DNA of 64,000 nt from positions 9,388,501 through 9,452,500 of the forward strand of contig NC_132982.1 in NCBI RefSeq assembly GCF_047496725.1, in the 5' to 3' direction. The notes under the pieces were generated by a model. The model worked only from the letters and a program-made list of their open reading frames with translations, searched no databases and was not told where the DNA came from. The DNA comes from Anoplolepis gracilipes (Eukaryota > Arthropoda > Insecta > Hymenoptera > Formicidae). Every line of letters starts with the position of its first letter. The first letter of the stretch is position 1. Shown here piece after piece: positions 25,701-37,884 of the stretch. Position numbers and translations under genes: made by a program.

Positions 25701-27117
25701 TTTAACTTAAAATATTAAATATTTCAGAAATATTTTATTTTAATAATATTGATCTTAAATCTGACATTTATGCAACTTTACCAAAACACATGTTTTAGTA
25801 ATCAGAATTGTAAGGATTTTTTAGCAGAATTTTTTTTATTTAAGATATTACGTATTTATTACATAATGTGTTCCTTTAATTACTTCACGTGCGTAATCAT
25901 CGTTAAACGAAATCGATTCAACACACGATAATGTAAAAGAATGGTGAAGGATACTAGACATCGCCTAATTAGGATTGCACGTTCGAATAGCACGTGGCTT
26001 TCCTAATAAGCGACAAGGTTCTTTCGTACATATATAATTGCGACAGACAACGAGATGAAGGACTCTTTGCGACTGCAGGTGCTTCCTCTGAAGATTACAA
26101 TCGTGTGAGCGAGTCTATTTGCGGTTTGTCATTCCCACCATTATCGCGAATCATTATCAGGAACCTCGATTTAAGAACTGCCAATTGTTTACGGTGGGTC
26201 CGATGATTGTTAGAATTGTTGGAATTTATCAGTTTGATCTGCAAAAACTCCATTTTACGCTTTAATAAAATTATATAAATATATGACTCTTCCAAATGCA
26301 CTCTTCACCGATCTTGAAATAATCTCGCGTACATTATTTCGAAATACATACAAAATACGATACCACCTGCGAAGGTCGACCGGTACCGTAGCTATACTGA
26401 CCTACGATTCCTCTGAGTCCAGAAATGCCTAATCTTTTTTGTGACGCGAGACAGCTTAACATAAAATGTGATAAATCGTTTCCTATATTATTATTGCATT
26501 TTCAATCTCTTTTTTTTACAATACAAACACACACATATATGTACGTGCGCAATCGTAAGCTTCTACAGATAATTTCAATAGTTATTATACATATGTTATT
26601 ATATTATTAATTATACTGTTGTTATTTATAATCTATTTGCAATGAGATTTTAGAATTTTTTATAAAAAATTTATGTAAGCTTTATTTCTTGATGACTCCT
26701 TAATTCCTAAATTTGAGCGATTATCAAGCGTTTTTTCTATAACTTGGCAAAAATAATTCTTTAATATTGCTAGTTTTTATATTAACCCGATGGCGAAAAG
26801 CCGTGACGAATGATCGACAAGACTCTGTTGATGGGAAAAAAGAGAAACATGATGATGAGTGTCCTGTAACATGAATTTTGATATAACTACGGAATCCATT
26901 AGAGGATTGAAAGTACCTGTCTCGTCAAACAAGATGCTTTTTTGTATCAATATAGTCTAAATTTGCCGTCTGGTGACTGATTTTTTCCCAAATAGAAACA
27001 TTAATAATTTTGCGTTTTACAATATTTTCAGTTGCTAGAACGCAAACTAAATCTATCCTGAAAAAATACAATATACTTGACCAATAATTTTACGATTAAT
27101 TTTAAACGAATGTCATT

Positions 27118-27168
<51 letters not shown>

Positions 27169-29941
27169 TTTTATTATATATATATTATTATTAAAATTAT
27201 TTTATATCTAGATATCCGCGTATCATATTTTATTATATAGAATGATTCGCTAACTTTGTCCATCCGAAATATTTTTCCTATTTTAAATAATAAGAAAAAT
27301 GAAGCTTTAGAAAGCTTTACGTTTCAACTTGCACGTGATAATCACATGGTAATAATTTTGTTGTGAGTGGAAGCATGAAAGAGATTTAAAGATTAATTTA
27401 ATTTTTTTTAATAGAAAGATAATTTTTTATGATAGAATTCTATAAAACGGCAAATTCAGAAAAAAGTATAATTCTATACAAATTAACATATAACTAGGAA
27501 ACAAAAGAGAATTTTCGATTTATTTAACAACCGATTTTTCTTTATAAATATTTTTTTATATTCTTTAGAGAAAAAAAATCGAATAGAGAAATGAAATCGT
27601 AGGAACGAAGTAGCTATAAAATTGGTCCTCCATGTTTTATCCATCGATCAGAATTAATTTCGTTAAGTATATTCTATCATACGTTGCTCAAGTTATGTAT
27701 TGTTAGCTAATTTCGTTATGGGCCAAGCTAATATATACGTAATTGCTAATTTACAAGTTAAACATCTCGAGACCTATTTTTTGAAATGTATGTTCTCCAA
27801 TACTTTCTTTTTCCGAATTTCTCACTCTGCATAATTCTATCATAAAAAACTGTCATTCTATTAAAAAAAAAAAATAAAATTGACTCTCTGTGAGCTTGTG
27901 AATTATTTTCTATTGTTTAAAATAGTAGAGAGATTTCGACTGGAAAATTAATGAACCACTCTATATATTTTAAAAATCGTAAAATGTAGTACACATTCCC
28001 CTCTATGGAATAAACCGTTAGCATTATAATCACTGAATATACATTACACATTATATGAAGAAATAATTCCACGATACAGCACAATTAAAGATATTACGAC
28101 TATTATGACAGTCCAATGTTAGTTTTAATGTATTGAGATATATGAGATTTTAATGACTATTAAGAATCAGATACATTTGCATAAAACGTTCTTCGCAAAG
28201 ATATTCAAGATACTAATTTAAATTTTTTATATCTTATAATTAAATTAAAAATAATTAAAAAATTGAGCCACGTTTAAACTTTGCAAAAAAAGTGCAAAAA
28301 TTTTCAACTTCTCTCAATCCTTTTAAAAATGTTTACTCTCTCTCTCTCTCTCTCTCTCTTATTTCTATATCTTTGTAACTTATTACTTTTTAAATGTTGT
28401 ATCACGTATTAATCATTGCAAATCGCAGATAATCTCGATAAAAATCCTGACACGTTTGTAAGTGTATCTGTCACCTTTTACGGAAATAAATCGATTACTT
28501 AGACGTATTTATATCTGAATATTGTCTTAAATACATCCTTTTTTTTAAACATAATTATTTGAAAATTTCAATCAACGACAATTTTAGATAATTATTAGTA
28601 TAAAATCAAAAGTTTAGTACCAGAAAAGCAATCCGAATAAATTTACGCACGCGCGCGATATGTGACAGTTATCATATATTTCCATACATTATTTTCGTAT
28701 TTATACATATATTAAATCTCTATTGAGATATCTAATGGTAATAAGTTAAAATATAAGAACGCTCTTTGGTAATTAACTGTTAATTATGTTATCAAAATTA
28801 TTCACAAATGTTATAGTAAAACGCGTTGTATTTTATTTCCTTCAACTTTATATTACTTTTTCATTTCTAACATTAATAGCATTCGTTACTTTAATACCGA
28901 TAAATAGCTATATAACTTGCTCGAAAACTCATATTCGCTTCAATATATATATATTTTCTCTCATTTCCTGAATCGTTACAATTTATTAGAACGTAACTAT
29001 CTATTTTGATAAAAAAAAAAAAAAACGCATTTGATGAGTGAAACGATGAACGCTTTCGATATCGAATCGCGTAAAAACCGTTTCGGTCGACGATGCAAGT
29101 TTAAACTGTTAAAACGTATTTTTGTTTTTTAAGCAACAAATTGTTTAATCCATTCTACATCTCGTGTAGAGAATAATCGATATCCTCTAGTCGTACAATG
29201 CTATGCGCCGCTCCTTTACACAAAGTGCGGTCGTAGAGATCTTGTTAACAAGTTCAATGATCGCATCTTACTTACTATCCTAAATTCCTCTTTCACGAAT
29301 GCCGCGTGTGTGAAATAATAATATTCAATTTAAAAATCAATACAATTTATTCCCATACCTTGCTATCTAACAACTTTCACCTCATTCCGTTCCTCTTGAC
29401 AAATATAGGAAATTACTAATCAATTATAATTAATATGTTAATTAAAATTGATTATATCAATTTAATATTAAATTAATTAATCAATTAATTATATTTATTA
29501 TATTAATACATTATATTAAATTATAATGATTTATATTAAGTTATAATTATAATTAATTATAAATATTATATTAATTCTAATTAATCATTTAATTGTAAAA
29601 CACTTTCGAGATATATGTAATCTCAACTATCAATATACAATAAAGACGTACTACTCTTTTTTTGTCGGATGTATAAATTACATCTGATTAAATAAATCCG
29701 AAATAAAAAACAAATAATACATACATATATATACATATAATTTTCGGTAACAGCCACGCGAGTTTCGCTTTTCTCGGGAAGATATAAATAATAAAATAAT
29801 CTACACCTCATTTTTTCCGAAATTATACATGAATATAAGATAATTTTCGAAGCGTGCAATATTCCCTTTCATTTTTTCTACACTGTGACAGTACAGTTAG
29901 TCATTGACAACTTGTCACGTAAAATTGATTATTTATTACAG
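22715..29941. other. Long AT-rich region without supported genes
   Basis: Mostly low-complexity AT DNA with (TA)n tracts (for example 24,027-24,047 and 27,120-27,160), a poly-T run at about 25,219-25,245 and a (CT)n run at about 28,337-28,360. GC-richer patches at about 24,780-25,110 and 25,940-26,410 could be conserved noncoding elements. In the second patch the minus strand has a possible terminal exon (acceptor near 26,254, reading to a stop near 26,095), too weak to annotate as a gene. Confidence 0.4.
27120..27160. repeat. (TA)n microsatellite
   Basis: About 20 AT units followed by a poly-T run. Confidence 0.95.
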
Positions 29942-30131
29942 ACGCTACTAGATTCGTATTTGGAATCGTTAGGAAGTGAAATTCCCAAGTCCGAATCTCA
30001 AACCGGTTATACTGCTAGCGAATACAAAAATTTGTCTGATACACGAAAGCGGTCCTTATGATCCACCTCACGAACGAATAATGATCGGCTCCGTAAATAG
30101 AAAACGAGCTTTCAACATCGTATTCATGAAG
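29942..30131 (+). other. Exon-like island, frame ambiguous
   Basis: A TTTATTACAG acceptor ends at 29,941. From it one frame reads TLLDSYLESLGSEIPKSESQ and on to a TGA at 30,059. A second frame, which could start from another acceptor-like TTAG ending near 29,966, is open through GPYDPPHERIMIGSVNRKRA up to a donor-like AAG|GTAAAG at 30,131. Both look protein-like and composition differs from the AT-rich flanks. Possibilities are a terminal exon of a gene with distant exons, an internal exon in the second frame, or a frameshifted pseudoexon. No family is recognised. Confidence 0.3.
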
Positions 30132-30282
30132 GTAAAGAATGATGGTTTACGAAAGAAACAAAGATACTGTCGCCAAAAAATAACTTAACATTAATATACG
30201 AACGAAGAGACAATGAAGAACAGTAGGCTAAAGAAAAATTTGAAACAAGTTTGTCAATCGGTCACATTTGCATCAAGCATTG

Positions 30283-30782
30283 TACACGGAAAAAACTTTT
30301 TCTTAAATTTTAACATAAATTTTATTATTATATAAATTTTCCCATATTTTATATAATAAGAACAATTTGACATCTATGTGAATATCGTAGATTAGCTGTA
30401 TGATAAAATTATCACACATTTCTTTATAAATAAAGTATATTTTTATTGTTATTAATGAGCAGTTGAAAATATTTTATTGTATTTAAAATTTATATGTATA
30501 GTATATCTTATATTTATATTATTATTTTGTATTTTTTTATTTAAAAAAATAAAACTCTACGAACTTTTTTTAACAATTTTTTAAATTATTAACATTTTAT
30601 TAGGGATATACATACTCTTTGTATATAATAAAATTTTATCGAGAGAAAAAGAGTTATAGGTACATTGAATATTTTATTATAATACATATTAATAAATAAA
30701 ACATTATATAAAACATTTTAAAAACTTAAACATATTGTCCCATGATTTTTAGAATAAATTTTGAGAGAAAATTTTCTCCGTA
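30283..30782. mobile_element. Candidate MITE, family 3
   Basis: A ~500 bp AT-rich segment is bounded by TACACGGAAAAAACTTTTTC at the left and GAGAAAATTTTCTCCGTATA at the right. These form imperfect terminal inverted repeats of about 25-30 bp, with TA at each boundary. There is no coding capacity and no second copy in the window, so the call rests on the ends alone. Confidence 0.45.
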
Positions 30783-32599
30783 TAAAGTATCGAAAGAAAA
30801 AATTCGTGAGAAAAAAAAAGTGGACCGAATCACTAATCTGATTGATTTGTAACTACGAGTTTTTGTGACCAAAAGTATACATACAAACATACACATATTT
30901 TAATAAAAGTCAATTGAATTTGTAAAAGGCAATTCAACAATACATCATATGAATCAATCGTGAGTTAAATCGGGAGCGAAAAAAAAAAGTGGAATGGGAG
31001 TAGAAAAAAAAAGTGTATTTTATCATTCACAAGCGACATGAAGATATCGATCACGTAGCTATCGTAAAAAGGAGAATTCTTCGCGATTTTCCCATGTTCG
31101 ACTAGCTGTTCGGATCTTGTTGGACATTACTAGAATTTCAATCGATAGAACGGTGATAGAGATCGTGAGCGACATGTCGCTATCATTTCGATCACCTGCA
31201 GAAGGTCGCACGTGATTGCACTAAGTTCTGTATTGCTGTATAAAAATAATCGTAATGCATGGAGATCTTTTTGATAATATAACACGCGGATTTAATCGTA
31301 ATACGATCAAAATTTTCATGAGTTACTCAAAATTTTATGCACGACAATTTATACTTCAGTTAGATTATTAGCTTAAATTATTTATATATTCGAGATTATT
31401 TCCTTCTCTTCATAAAAGCAACTTAAATATTTATTATCTAAGAAATTAGAGATACTAATTTAATTGTAGATATAACATATATAATCGGTGCAAATCCGGA
31501 ATTCTATTAAAAATGTATAAATAATTAAATATTAAATATTCGTAAAAGAAAAAGAATCAATGTGGCCAATCAAACGTTGATCAAAAATTGAAATAATCTT
31601 CTTGCGTAAGGTCATATGTTTCAATTAGTTGATACATTGTAAGCTTGTAAGATCATTGAAATAATTCGAGAGTTAAATTTTCTAAGCGCAAGTCCTTTAA
31701 ATTTAAATTTTCTTTGTATTTTTTATTATTTTTATTATATTTGTATTTTTTATAATTTTTCTTTTAATAATATTTTTCTTTATTTCTATACATACATGTA
31801 CATACATATAGTTTTTCACGCCATCCACATTACGTTTTCTGATCGAGGTTAACAGAATCATAATTTCGTAGAATTTTTATGCAATTATTCGCAATTACAT
31901 CTCACGATTAAATATATAATCGCGCGTGTCAGAGTAATTGTTTGATTCGCGCGAAAAGATGTGAAAAAAAAAACTCATAATTTCTTTACTCACCACGTTA
32001 TCCGAATCTCGCAAATAAAAATACGATGGTGGAGGGCAACGCGAGGATGAAATGTCAAACGTCTCTTCCTTTCCTTCGTGAATATATCTTTTTTTCACAA
32101 AATGCATTCGCGCATCCGATCCTCTAGGAAGGTATTTCCCTTTTTTCTCTTACACTTTTCTTCATCCGCAAAACAGCTGAGCCCGTAAAAGTTCTATCGC
32201 ACTAATTCACCGGTTCTGTGGATTGCGATCTGCTATCAGAATGAAAGCTTTTCTTAAGACCGTGTTGTACTTATGTAGCTGCCCCCACTGTATGGCAACG
32301 AACACTTCGGGCTCTTCGTGATGTTCAAAGAACTCTATGCTCCCCTCTAGAATAAGTTGATACACGACGGCACACTTTCGTTGGTTTGCTCCTCTTTCCG
32401 ACACGCTTCACTCTTCCTGATGTATCTTCACTCTTCATGACACTTTTGCTTTTGATTGAAACCGAAACAATCATGTAGACCCGAGTACGAGTTCGGTTGT
32501 CATCAGTCTGAATGAATCAATTTAATAACGAATCAATCGTTCTGTCAAATCTTTTTCTGTGACATATTCTCCTTCTGACAGCTCTTTCTTACAATCATC
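30783..32599. other. Noncoding stretch with a GC-richer patch
   Basis: A 14 bp perfect palindrome (AGCGACATGTCGCT) occurs near 31,168. The patch at about 32,160-32,430 has a minus-strand frame of 65 codons (CAVVYQLILEGSIEFFEHHE) with protein-like composition but a TTG-like beginning, no clear splice sites and no recognised family. It may be a decayed exon. Confidence 0.35.
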
Positions 32600-32857
32600 A
32601 AAATTTGTTTATTAATTTATACCTAAATTAAGAAAATTTTTATGCGCTCTCGTTTGAAATAAGCTAATTTTAATCATTTCTTATCACTGTCCTTCAAATA
32701 TTTTCAAATTTCCAGAAAGATAAGCAAACAATCTTTTGCGAATATATTAATAATTCAAAACGACGGAAGATTTTTACGTTTATTTATTTCGAGCTGAGAT
32801 TGATCTCAATGTATTTTATCTCAATGTTTAATTTTATATATATCTACGCGATATAAT
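32600..32857 (+). repeat. Left arm of a ~260 bp inverted repeat
   Basis: The arm begins AAATTTGTTTATTAATTTAT and includes GCGCTCTCGTTTGAAATAAG and TCTCAATGTTTAATTTTATA. It is matched in reverse complement by 34,708-34,990 with scattered differences and small indels. The two arms enclose about 1.85 kb. Confidence 0.8.
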
Positions 32858-33694
32858 TATTACGTTGGATCACTTGCTCCGTCACGTTCAACACCGTATC
32901 CTTACGTTCGTCAGTTTGTTATCTTAATCAAACTAATTTTCTTTTCGCGATTAATCATCGCAAGTCTCCCATATTAAGTCTTTACTATCTTCTTTACGAT
33001 AAAATACCGACTTTCTCTCACTATATCAATGAGTGCCGCAGTTGCTGCTGTATGTATATACATACATTTACTTAATAAGTATAATAGCAGGAAGTGCAAA
33101 CTATTTTATTGCAAATTACATTTATAAAATAATTTGACAAGCTGTACGCACGTAATAAAGAGTTAACCAGTGTTTGTAATAGAATAAATAAATAAATTAC
33201 ATTATTACGAAATATCTCTAAACAAATACATCTTCTAAACGTGTTAATATTGCCTTGATCGCTATGAATCATCCTGATATCTATCTATTCGCCATTTATG
33301 TAGGAAATCGTATAGTCTAAGGCAGGACTTATAGTCGATCAAAGATTTGCTAAGAATAGTGGAAGATCAGCGAAAAATTAAAATGTATACAAAGCTTTAA
33401 CTAAAGTGTAAATAAATAAATATAATCAAAATTAAAAATTAACACGAAATTAGATATGTTAAAATATTATAAATTTGTGAAAATATTAAAAATACATAAT
33501 CTAAATTATAAATGTGCAAAGAAAATTACAGCATAAATAAAAAAATTGCAAATACAAAAAGAGGGAGACAAGAAACACAGATTAAAAAATACAAAGAAAA
33601 TAAGAAGACACGCAAGGAATAAAAAATTGAAATTAAAACGAAAAATGAAAAGTTTCTTAAATTCTACGAAAACCATCATTTTTGAGCGATGTCA

Positions 33695-34098
33695 CATTCA
33701 AAAAAAATATTTTGCTAATGTAGATAGATCTCTAGATGTCTCAATTAAAATTATCGCTACTTTTTGTATCTGTTGGAATATTATTTGTCACGTACAGAAT
33801 TGATAGCAGCAATATTCTAGCAATACCTCTAGAAAATTTAGATCTCATTGCCAAATATTAATCACAAATATAATTGTCCTTGACAATAGGCCTTAAAGAT
33901 AGGCATCGCGGAAAAATTTTCTGTCTAAATTACACTTTACTTAAAATAGTACGGATATAAATTCTGTCTCTGTCATTTAAATTGATCAAGTGCAAAATAT
34001 ATGCGGTATCACAGTATTTGTTAATAATTTATCTATTTCAGTTAATTTTTTACACCTAAAAAATTTTTATTGAAGTTGCGAGATCATTTTTTTGAGTG
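33695..34098 (+). mobile_element. MITE-like repeat, family 1, copy 3
   Basis: About 404 bp, same orientation as copies 1 and 2. The left end is slightly mutated (CATTCAAAAAAAATATTTTG) and the right end is intact (TTTTTTTGAGTG, then TA). It shares with copy 2 the ATTAATCACAAAT segment absent from copy 1. It lies within the large inverted repeat (32,600-34,990). An 85-codon plus-strand frame running into it is a by-product of the element. Confidence 0.85.
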
Positions 34099-34162
34099 TA
34101 ACTTTAAAATAATCGTGCGCTTTTTCACTGCAAGAAGATGCATAAGTTATTATTACATAAGT

Positions 34163-34220
34163 CTCCACGGAGCGATTCTCGCAACATAAACGAATATATT
34201 CGCACGAGATTGCCGTGGAG
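34163..34220 (+). other. Hairpin-forming sequence
   Basis: CTCCACGG at the left pairs with CCGTGGAG at the right. ATTCTCG can pair with CGAGATT with one mismatch, and the apex contains the palindrome CGAATATATTCG. The ~58-base structure lies in a GC-richer patch inside the inverted repeat. It could be a structured RNA such as a miRNA precursor or simply a palindromic site. Nothing shows transcription. Confidence 0.35.
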
Positions 34221-34707
34221 GACATTCATATCGAAATAGCAAAACGCTTCGTTAAACTTTCATAAAGACGGCGTGGAAGAGGCAGGAGACATAAATTCGA
34301 ACCATCGAGAAAAAGATGGTGATGAACGATGATTAGTAACAAATCCATTTCCGACTGGCCGAAATTATATTTCGAGATTTATGTCCGCAATCTGTTTCCT
34401 CAAATGACGAACGTTCGCGCAGAGAAATTGCGTATTTACCACACAGGCACAATCTAATTTTCTAAGGTAATAAATAGAGTTTCTAGTCAGAAATTATCGC
34501 GCTCTCAATTATATCGACTCCTTGGCACACTATTGTTGCATTCTTTAGTTACGCGGTAAATTTCTAATTTTCTCGCGAGAACGAACACGTTGTAAAGACA
34601 GCAAAGAGAGGACAATTTCCTTCCAGGAATATTTAAACAATTTCTTTTTCACTCTTTTTTTATTATAATTCATCAATAAATGATGCTCCCAGCATATGCG
34701 TAAAAAG

Positions 34708-34990
34708 TTATATCGCATAAATATGTATATAATTAAACATTGAGATAAAATACATTGAGCTCAATCTCAGCTGGAAAGAAATAAACGTAAAAAATTTGCA
34801 AACGATTTTCTAATAAAGAACATATCGTCATTTTGAATTATTAATATATTCGCAAAAGAGTGTTTGCTTATCTTTCTGGGAATTTAAAAATATTTGAAGG
34901 ACAGTGATAAGAAATGATTAAAATTAGCTTATTTCAAACGAGAGCGCATGAAAATTAAGAAAATTTATGTATAAATTATTAAACAAATTT
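34708..34990 (-). repeat. Right arm of the ~260 bp inverted repeat
   Basis: Reverse complement of 32,600-32,857. Similarity stops abruptly near 34,708 on the inside and 34,990 on the outside. A transcript through both arms would fold into a long hairpin with MITE copy 3 in its loop. Confidence 0.8.
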
Positions 34991-35052
34991 TTATTATTTA
35001 AAATATTTAAAATATATCAACGGGCCATAAGATTTATTCAAATTAACTCAAG

Positions 35053-35114
<62 letters not shown>

Positions 35115-36124
35115 CAATATGTGTAATTACTAATTCATTTGTAGAGATCAAATGCAATAATATCATTTCTTCAGATGATTATTCAGATTACACGCAATGA
35201 CGATGATACACTATTTGTAACAGCTTTCGACGATGCAATCTCCGGTAATGGATAAAATATCTATATCCTTTTGATCTGGAAAAATCTAGTCCGCTGTATT
35301 TACGGGAAAAGCTAGCGACTCGGTTTCTCGCGTGAAACTCTGACGGCATGACGTTATACTTATTATTTTGTTCGACGTGTTACCGTTGTGTTGATCCGCA
35401 TAATTTAACGGCAAACATGAGAGACGACGAGACATGAAATGACGATGTTCCGTCGAAAAGAAACGATCGAAGCATCGTTTTCCGAATACCGAGTAATCAA
35501 CCGATTCAAACATTGAAACGCAGAGATAATATTGTAGTTACAGATACTGCTTTCTGTGTCGAAAATGTTTCTTTAATAACAATTTCCGCTATTCTCATTT
35601 TGTCATGCAAAAAATATTCAACACGATGAGAATATCAAACACGAATATGCTTTTATAAATGAAATAGGACATACATTTCACCGAGCAAATTTAATTATCG
35701 TATGAAAAAATCATTTTTTTTTAAATTTTTTAATTATTATTTTTAATTATTAAAAATTAATAATTGTTACACAGGTGAGTGCAAAATAATAAAGCTTAAT
35801 ATTTTTAATTTATCCTCATTAATTTGTAAAAAAATAAAATTTATCAAATAGATTAGATTTTGCGAGAGGAAAATCATATAAAAAAATCTATTATAATAAA
35901 TTCGTACGATTGTTCCGGTATTATTGATAAGAGAAAGCGCGCAGGAGAAAATAATTCATTTTTAGAAAAGAGATTATTTCCGTCGATATGGCTTTATTTC
36001 GGATAGTTAATTATTGGCTGAATTAAGTCCTGCATACATTTCCAAGTGAAAATGAGATACAGGCTTTGTCTAATTAATTTTAACACAAAAATCGATCCAT
36101 GAATCACACAATGTTTCACAATGT
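34991..36124. other. Noncoding stretch
   Basis: A (TA)n tract sits at about 35,066-35,106. The GC-richer patch at about 35,200-35,520 includes an ATG-initiated 75-codon minus-strand frame (35,513 to 35,286, starting MFESVDYSVFGKRCF) with no recognised homology. The rest is AT-rich. Confidence 0.4.
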
Positions 36125-36534
36125 CACAAAAAAATAATCTTGCAACTTCGACAAAAATTTTCTAGGTGTGTAAAAGATTAACTGAAACAGATAAATTATT
36201 AGCAAATACTGTGATACTGCATATATTTTGCACTTGATCAATTGAAATGACAGAGACAGAATTTATATCCGTACTATTAGTGTAATTTAGACAGAAAAAA
36301 TTTTTCCGCGATGCCTATCTTTAAGGCCTATTTTCAAGGACAATTATATTTGTGATTAATATTTGACAATGGGATCTAAAATTTCTAGAGGTGTTGCTAG
36401 AATATTGCTGCTATAAATTCTATACGTGACAAACAATATTCCCCCCCCTCCCCCCAACAGATAGAAAAATAGCGATAAATTTTAATCGAGACATCTAAAT
36501 ATCTATCTACATTAGCAAAATATTTTTTTGAGTG
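36125..36534 (-). mobile_element. MITE-like repeat, family 1, copy 4, inverted
   Basis: About 410 bp in the opposite orientation to the other three copies. Its right edge reads ATATTTTTTTGAGTG, the reverse of the family left end, and its left edge is CACAAAAAAATAATCTTGC. It carries a C-rich expansion at 36,441-36,455 where the other copies have only two C residues. Confidence 0.85.
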
Positions 36535-37504
36535 TTGTATGATTAAAAAAAGAAACTTATATATTTCTGAGATATATATATATATCTAAAATAATAATAA
36601 TTTATCGATAAATGACGATTACCAACAAGATTAATGACAGTCGTGCTTAAATGATCGGTGAAAAGTAACAGTAGATAACACGCTTCCTGGAGGAAAAATA
36701 TGTTATATTTATACTATGATAAAAACATATAAGCATTACAACACGTGCTCTCCCACTTATTATCGCTGCGTGATGTTTGTAATTACGTGATCTAAGAATT
36801 ACGAGGGCATGTAATTATTTACAGATGCTAACGCGCATACAATGTCAATCTACAATAGATGTTTACAATGATGTGCACGCACCTTACATGCGTATATTAC
36901 ATGTATGGACATTTCTCTCAACCGTGTTGATTCCAACAATATATTAATAATCTTAATAACGTGACGATCGTCGTACCATTCATGATATTACTTTCACCCA
37001 CAATTTCTTTCACAATTATGGAAATAATAAATTACTACGAAGTTAATTAATGTCGAAAAAAATATAAATTAACACTTTCTTCTTCCTTGGACGTTCCGCG
37101 TTACGGAAACGCAGTCCGGCGTTACGAAATATTTCAAATTCGACGAGTTGCACGCATATCTTTTTTTCTTTTTTTACACGCACGTATATGTATAAAGTAC
37201 GAGTTTGTTGTAGATTTTACGCGACGATGAAAAAGCAAATCACCGTTATAAATATTGATTTTATTCCGCTGAGAAACAAAAGTAGCGAAAGAGCCCGCGA
37301 TGCGCTCGTTTCTTTTTCGGCTGTATTTCGACCGTGAAATGGGCCAAGACCACATTCATAATCAGTCTATGAAAAAGTCTATGAATATATAGCGTGCTTA
37401 TAAGATTTTGCACAGATCTCTTTAATTGGGCCAATAAAAAAAGCGTGTATCTGTATGTACATGTAAATGCACGTCTGCATGTGTATATGTACATATCAAG
37501 CATC
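36535..37504. other. Noncoding stretch
   Basis: AT-rich sequence with a modestly GC-richer patch at about 37,080-37,500. The short minus-strand frames there have no splice context or recognisable products. Confidence 0.4.
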
Positions 37505-37838
37505 GTATAAAATTAAAACGTTATACAAATAATTATAAAATCCTCAAAATATGGTAAAAATGTGTGCATCCAATTTTGCTAACAATAAAAATAACGATAA
37601 TTGAAATTATTATATTAATCATCACGTAAGATTAAAATATACAAATAATTATAAAATCCCCAAAACATGGTAAAATTGCATCGAATTTTAATAATAAAAA
37701 TAATGATGAATTGAAACCATTATATCAATCATTATATAAGATTAAAATATTATACAAATAATTATAAAATCCCCAAAACATGATAAAAATTGTATCGAAT
37801 TTTGCTAATAAAAATAACGTCAAATTGAAACAATTATT
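37505..37838. repeat. Three-copy tandem repeat, ~110-119 bp unit
   Basis: Three diverged units each begin near ATTAAAA (37,512, 37,631, 37,741). They share ACAAATAATTATAAAATCC, then CAAAACATG, AATTTT and AATAAAAATAA blocks. The array ends just before a (TA)n run at about 37,851-37,880. It is a short minisatellite with no coding content. Confidence 0.85.
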
Positions 37839-37845
37839 TAAATAT

Positions 37846-37884
<39 letters not shown>

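Noticed and set aside
26095..26254. Possible minus-strand terminal exon (acceptor near 26,254, ending QIDSLTRL)
   Set aside because: Composition is suggestive, but there is no family resemblance and no neighbouring exon, and the plus strand is equally open.
32207..32404. 65-codon minus-strand frame, CAVVYQLILEGSIEFFEHHE
   Set aside because: It looks somewhat protein-like but begins without ATG and has no clear splice sites. Kept only as a remark on the region.
33546..33803. 85-codon plus-strand frame
   Set aside because: It runs from AT-rich DNA into MITE copy 3. The second half is element sequence.
35286..35513. ATG-initiated 75-codon minus-strand frame
   Set aside because: No splice context, no recognisable family and no sign of conservation visible from one sequence.
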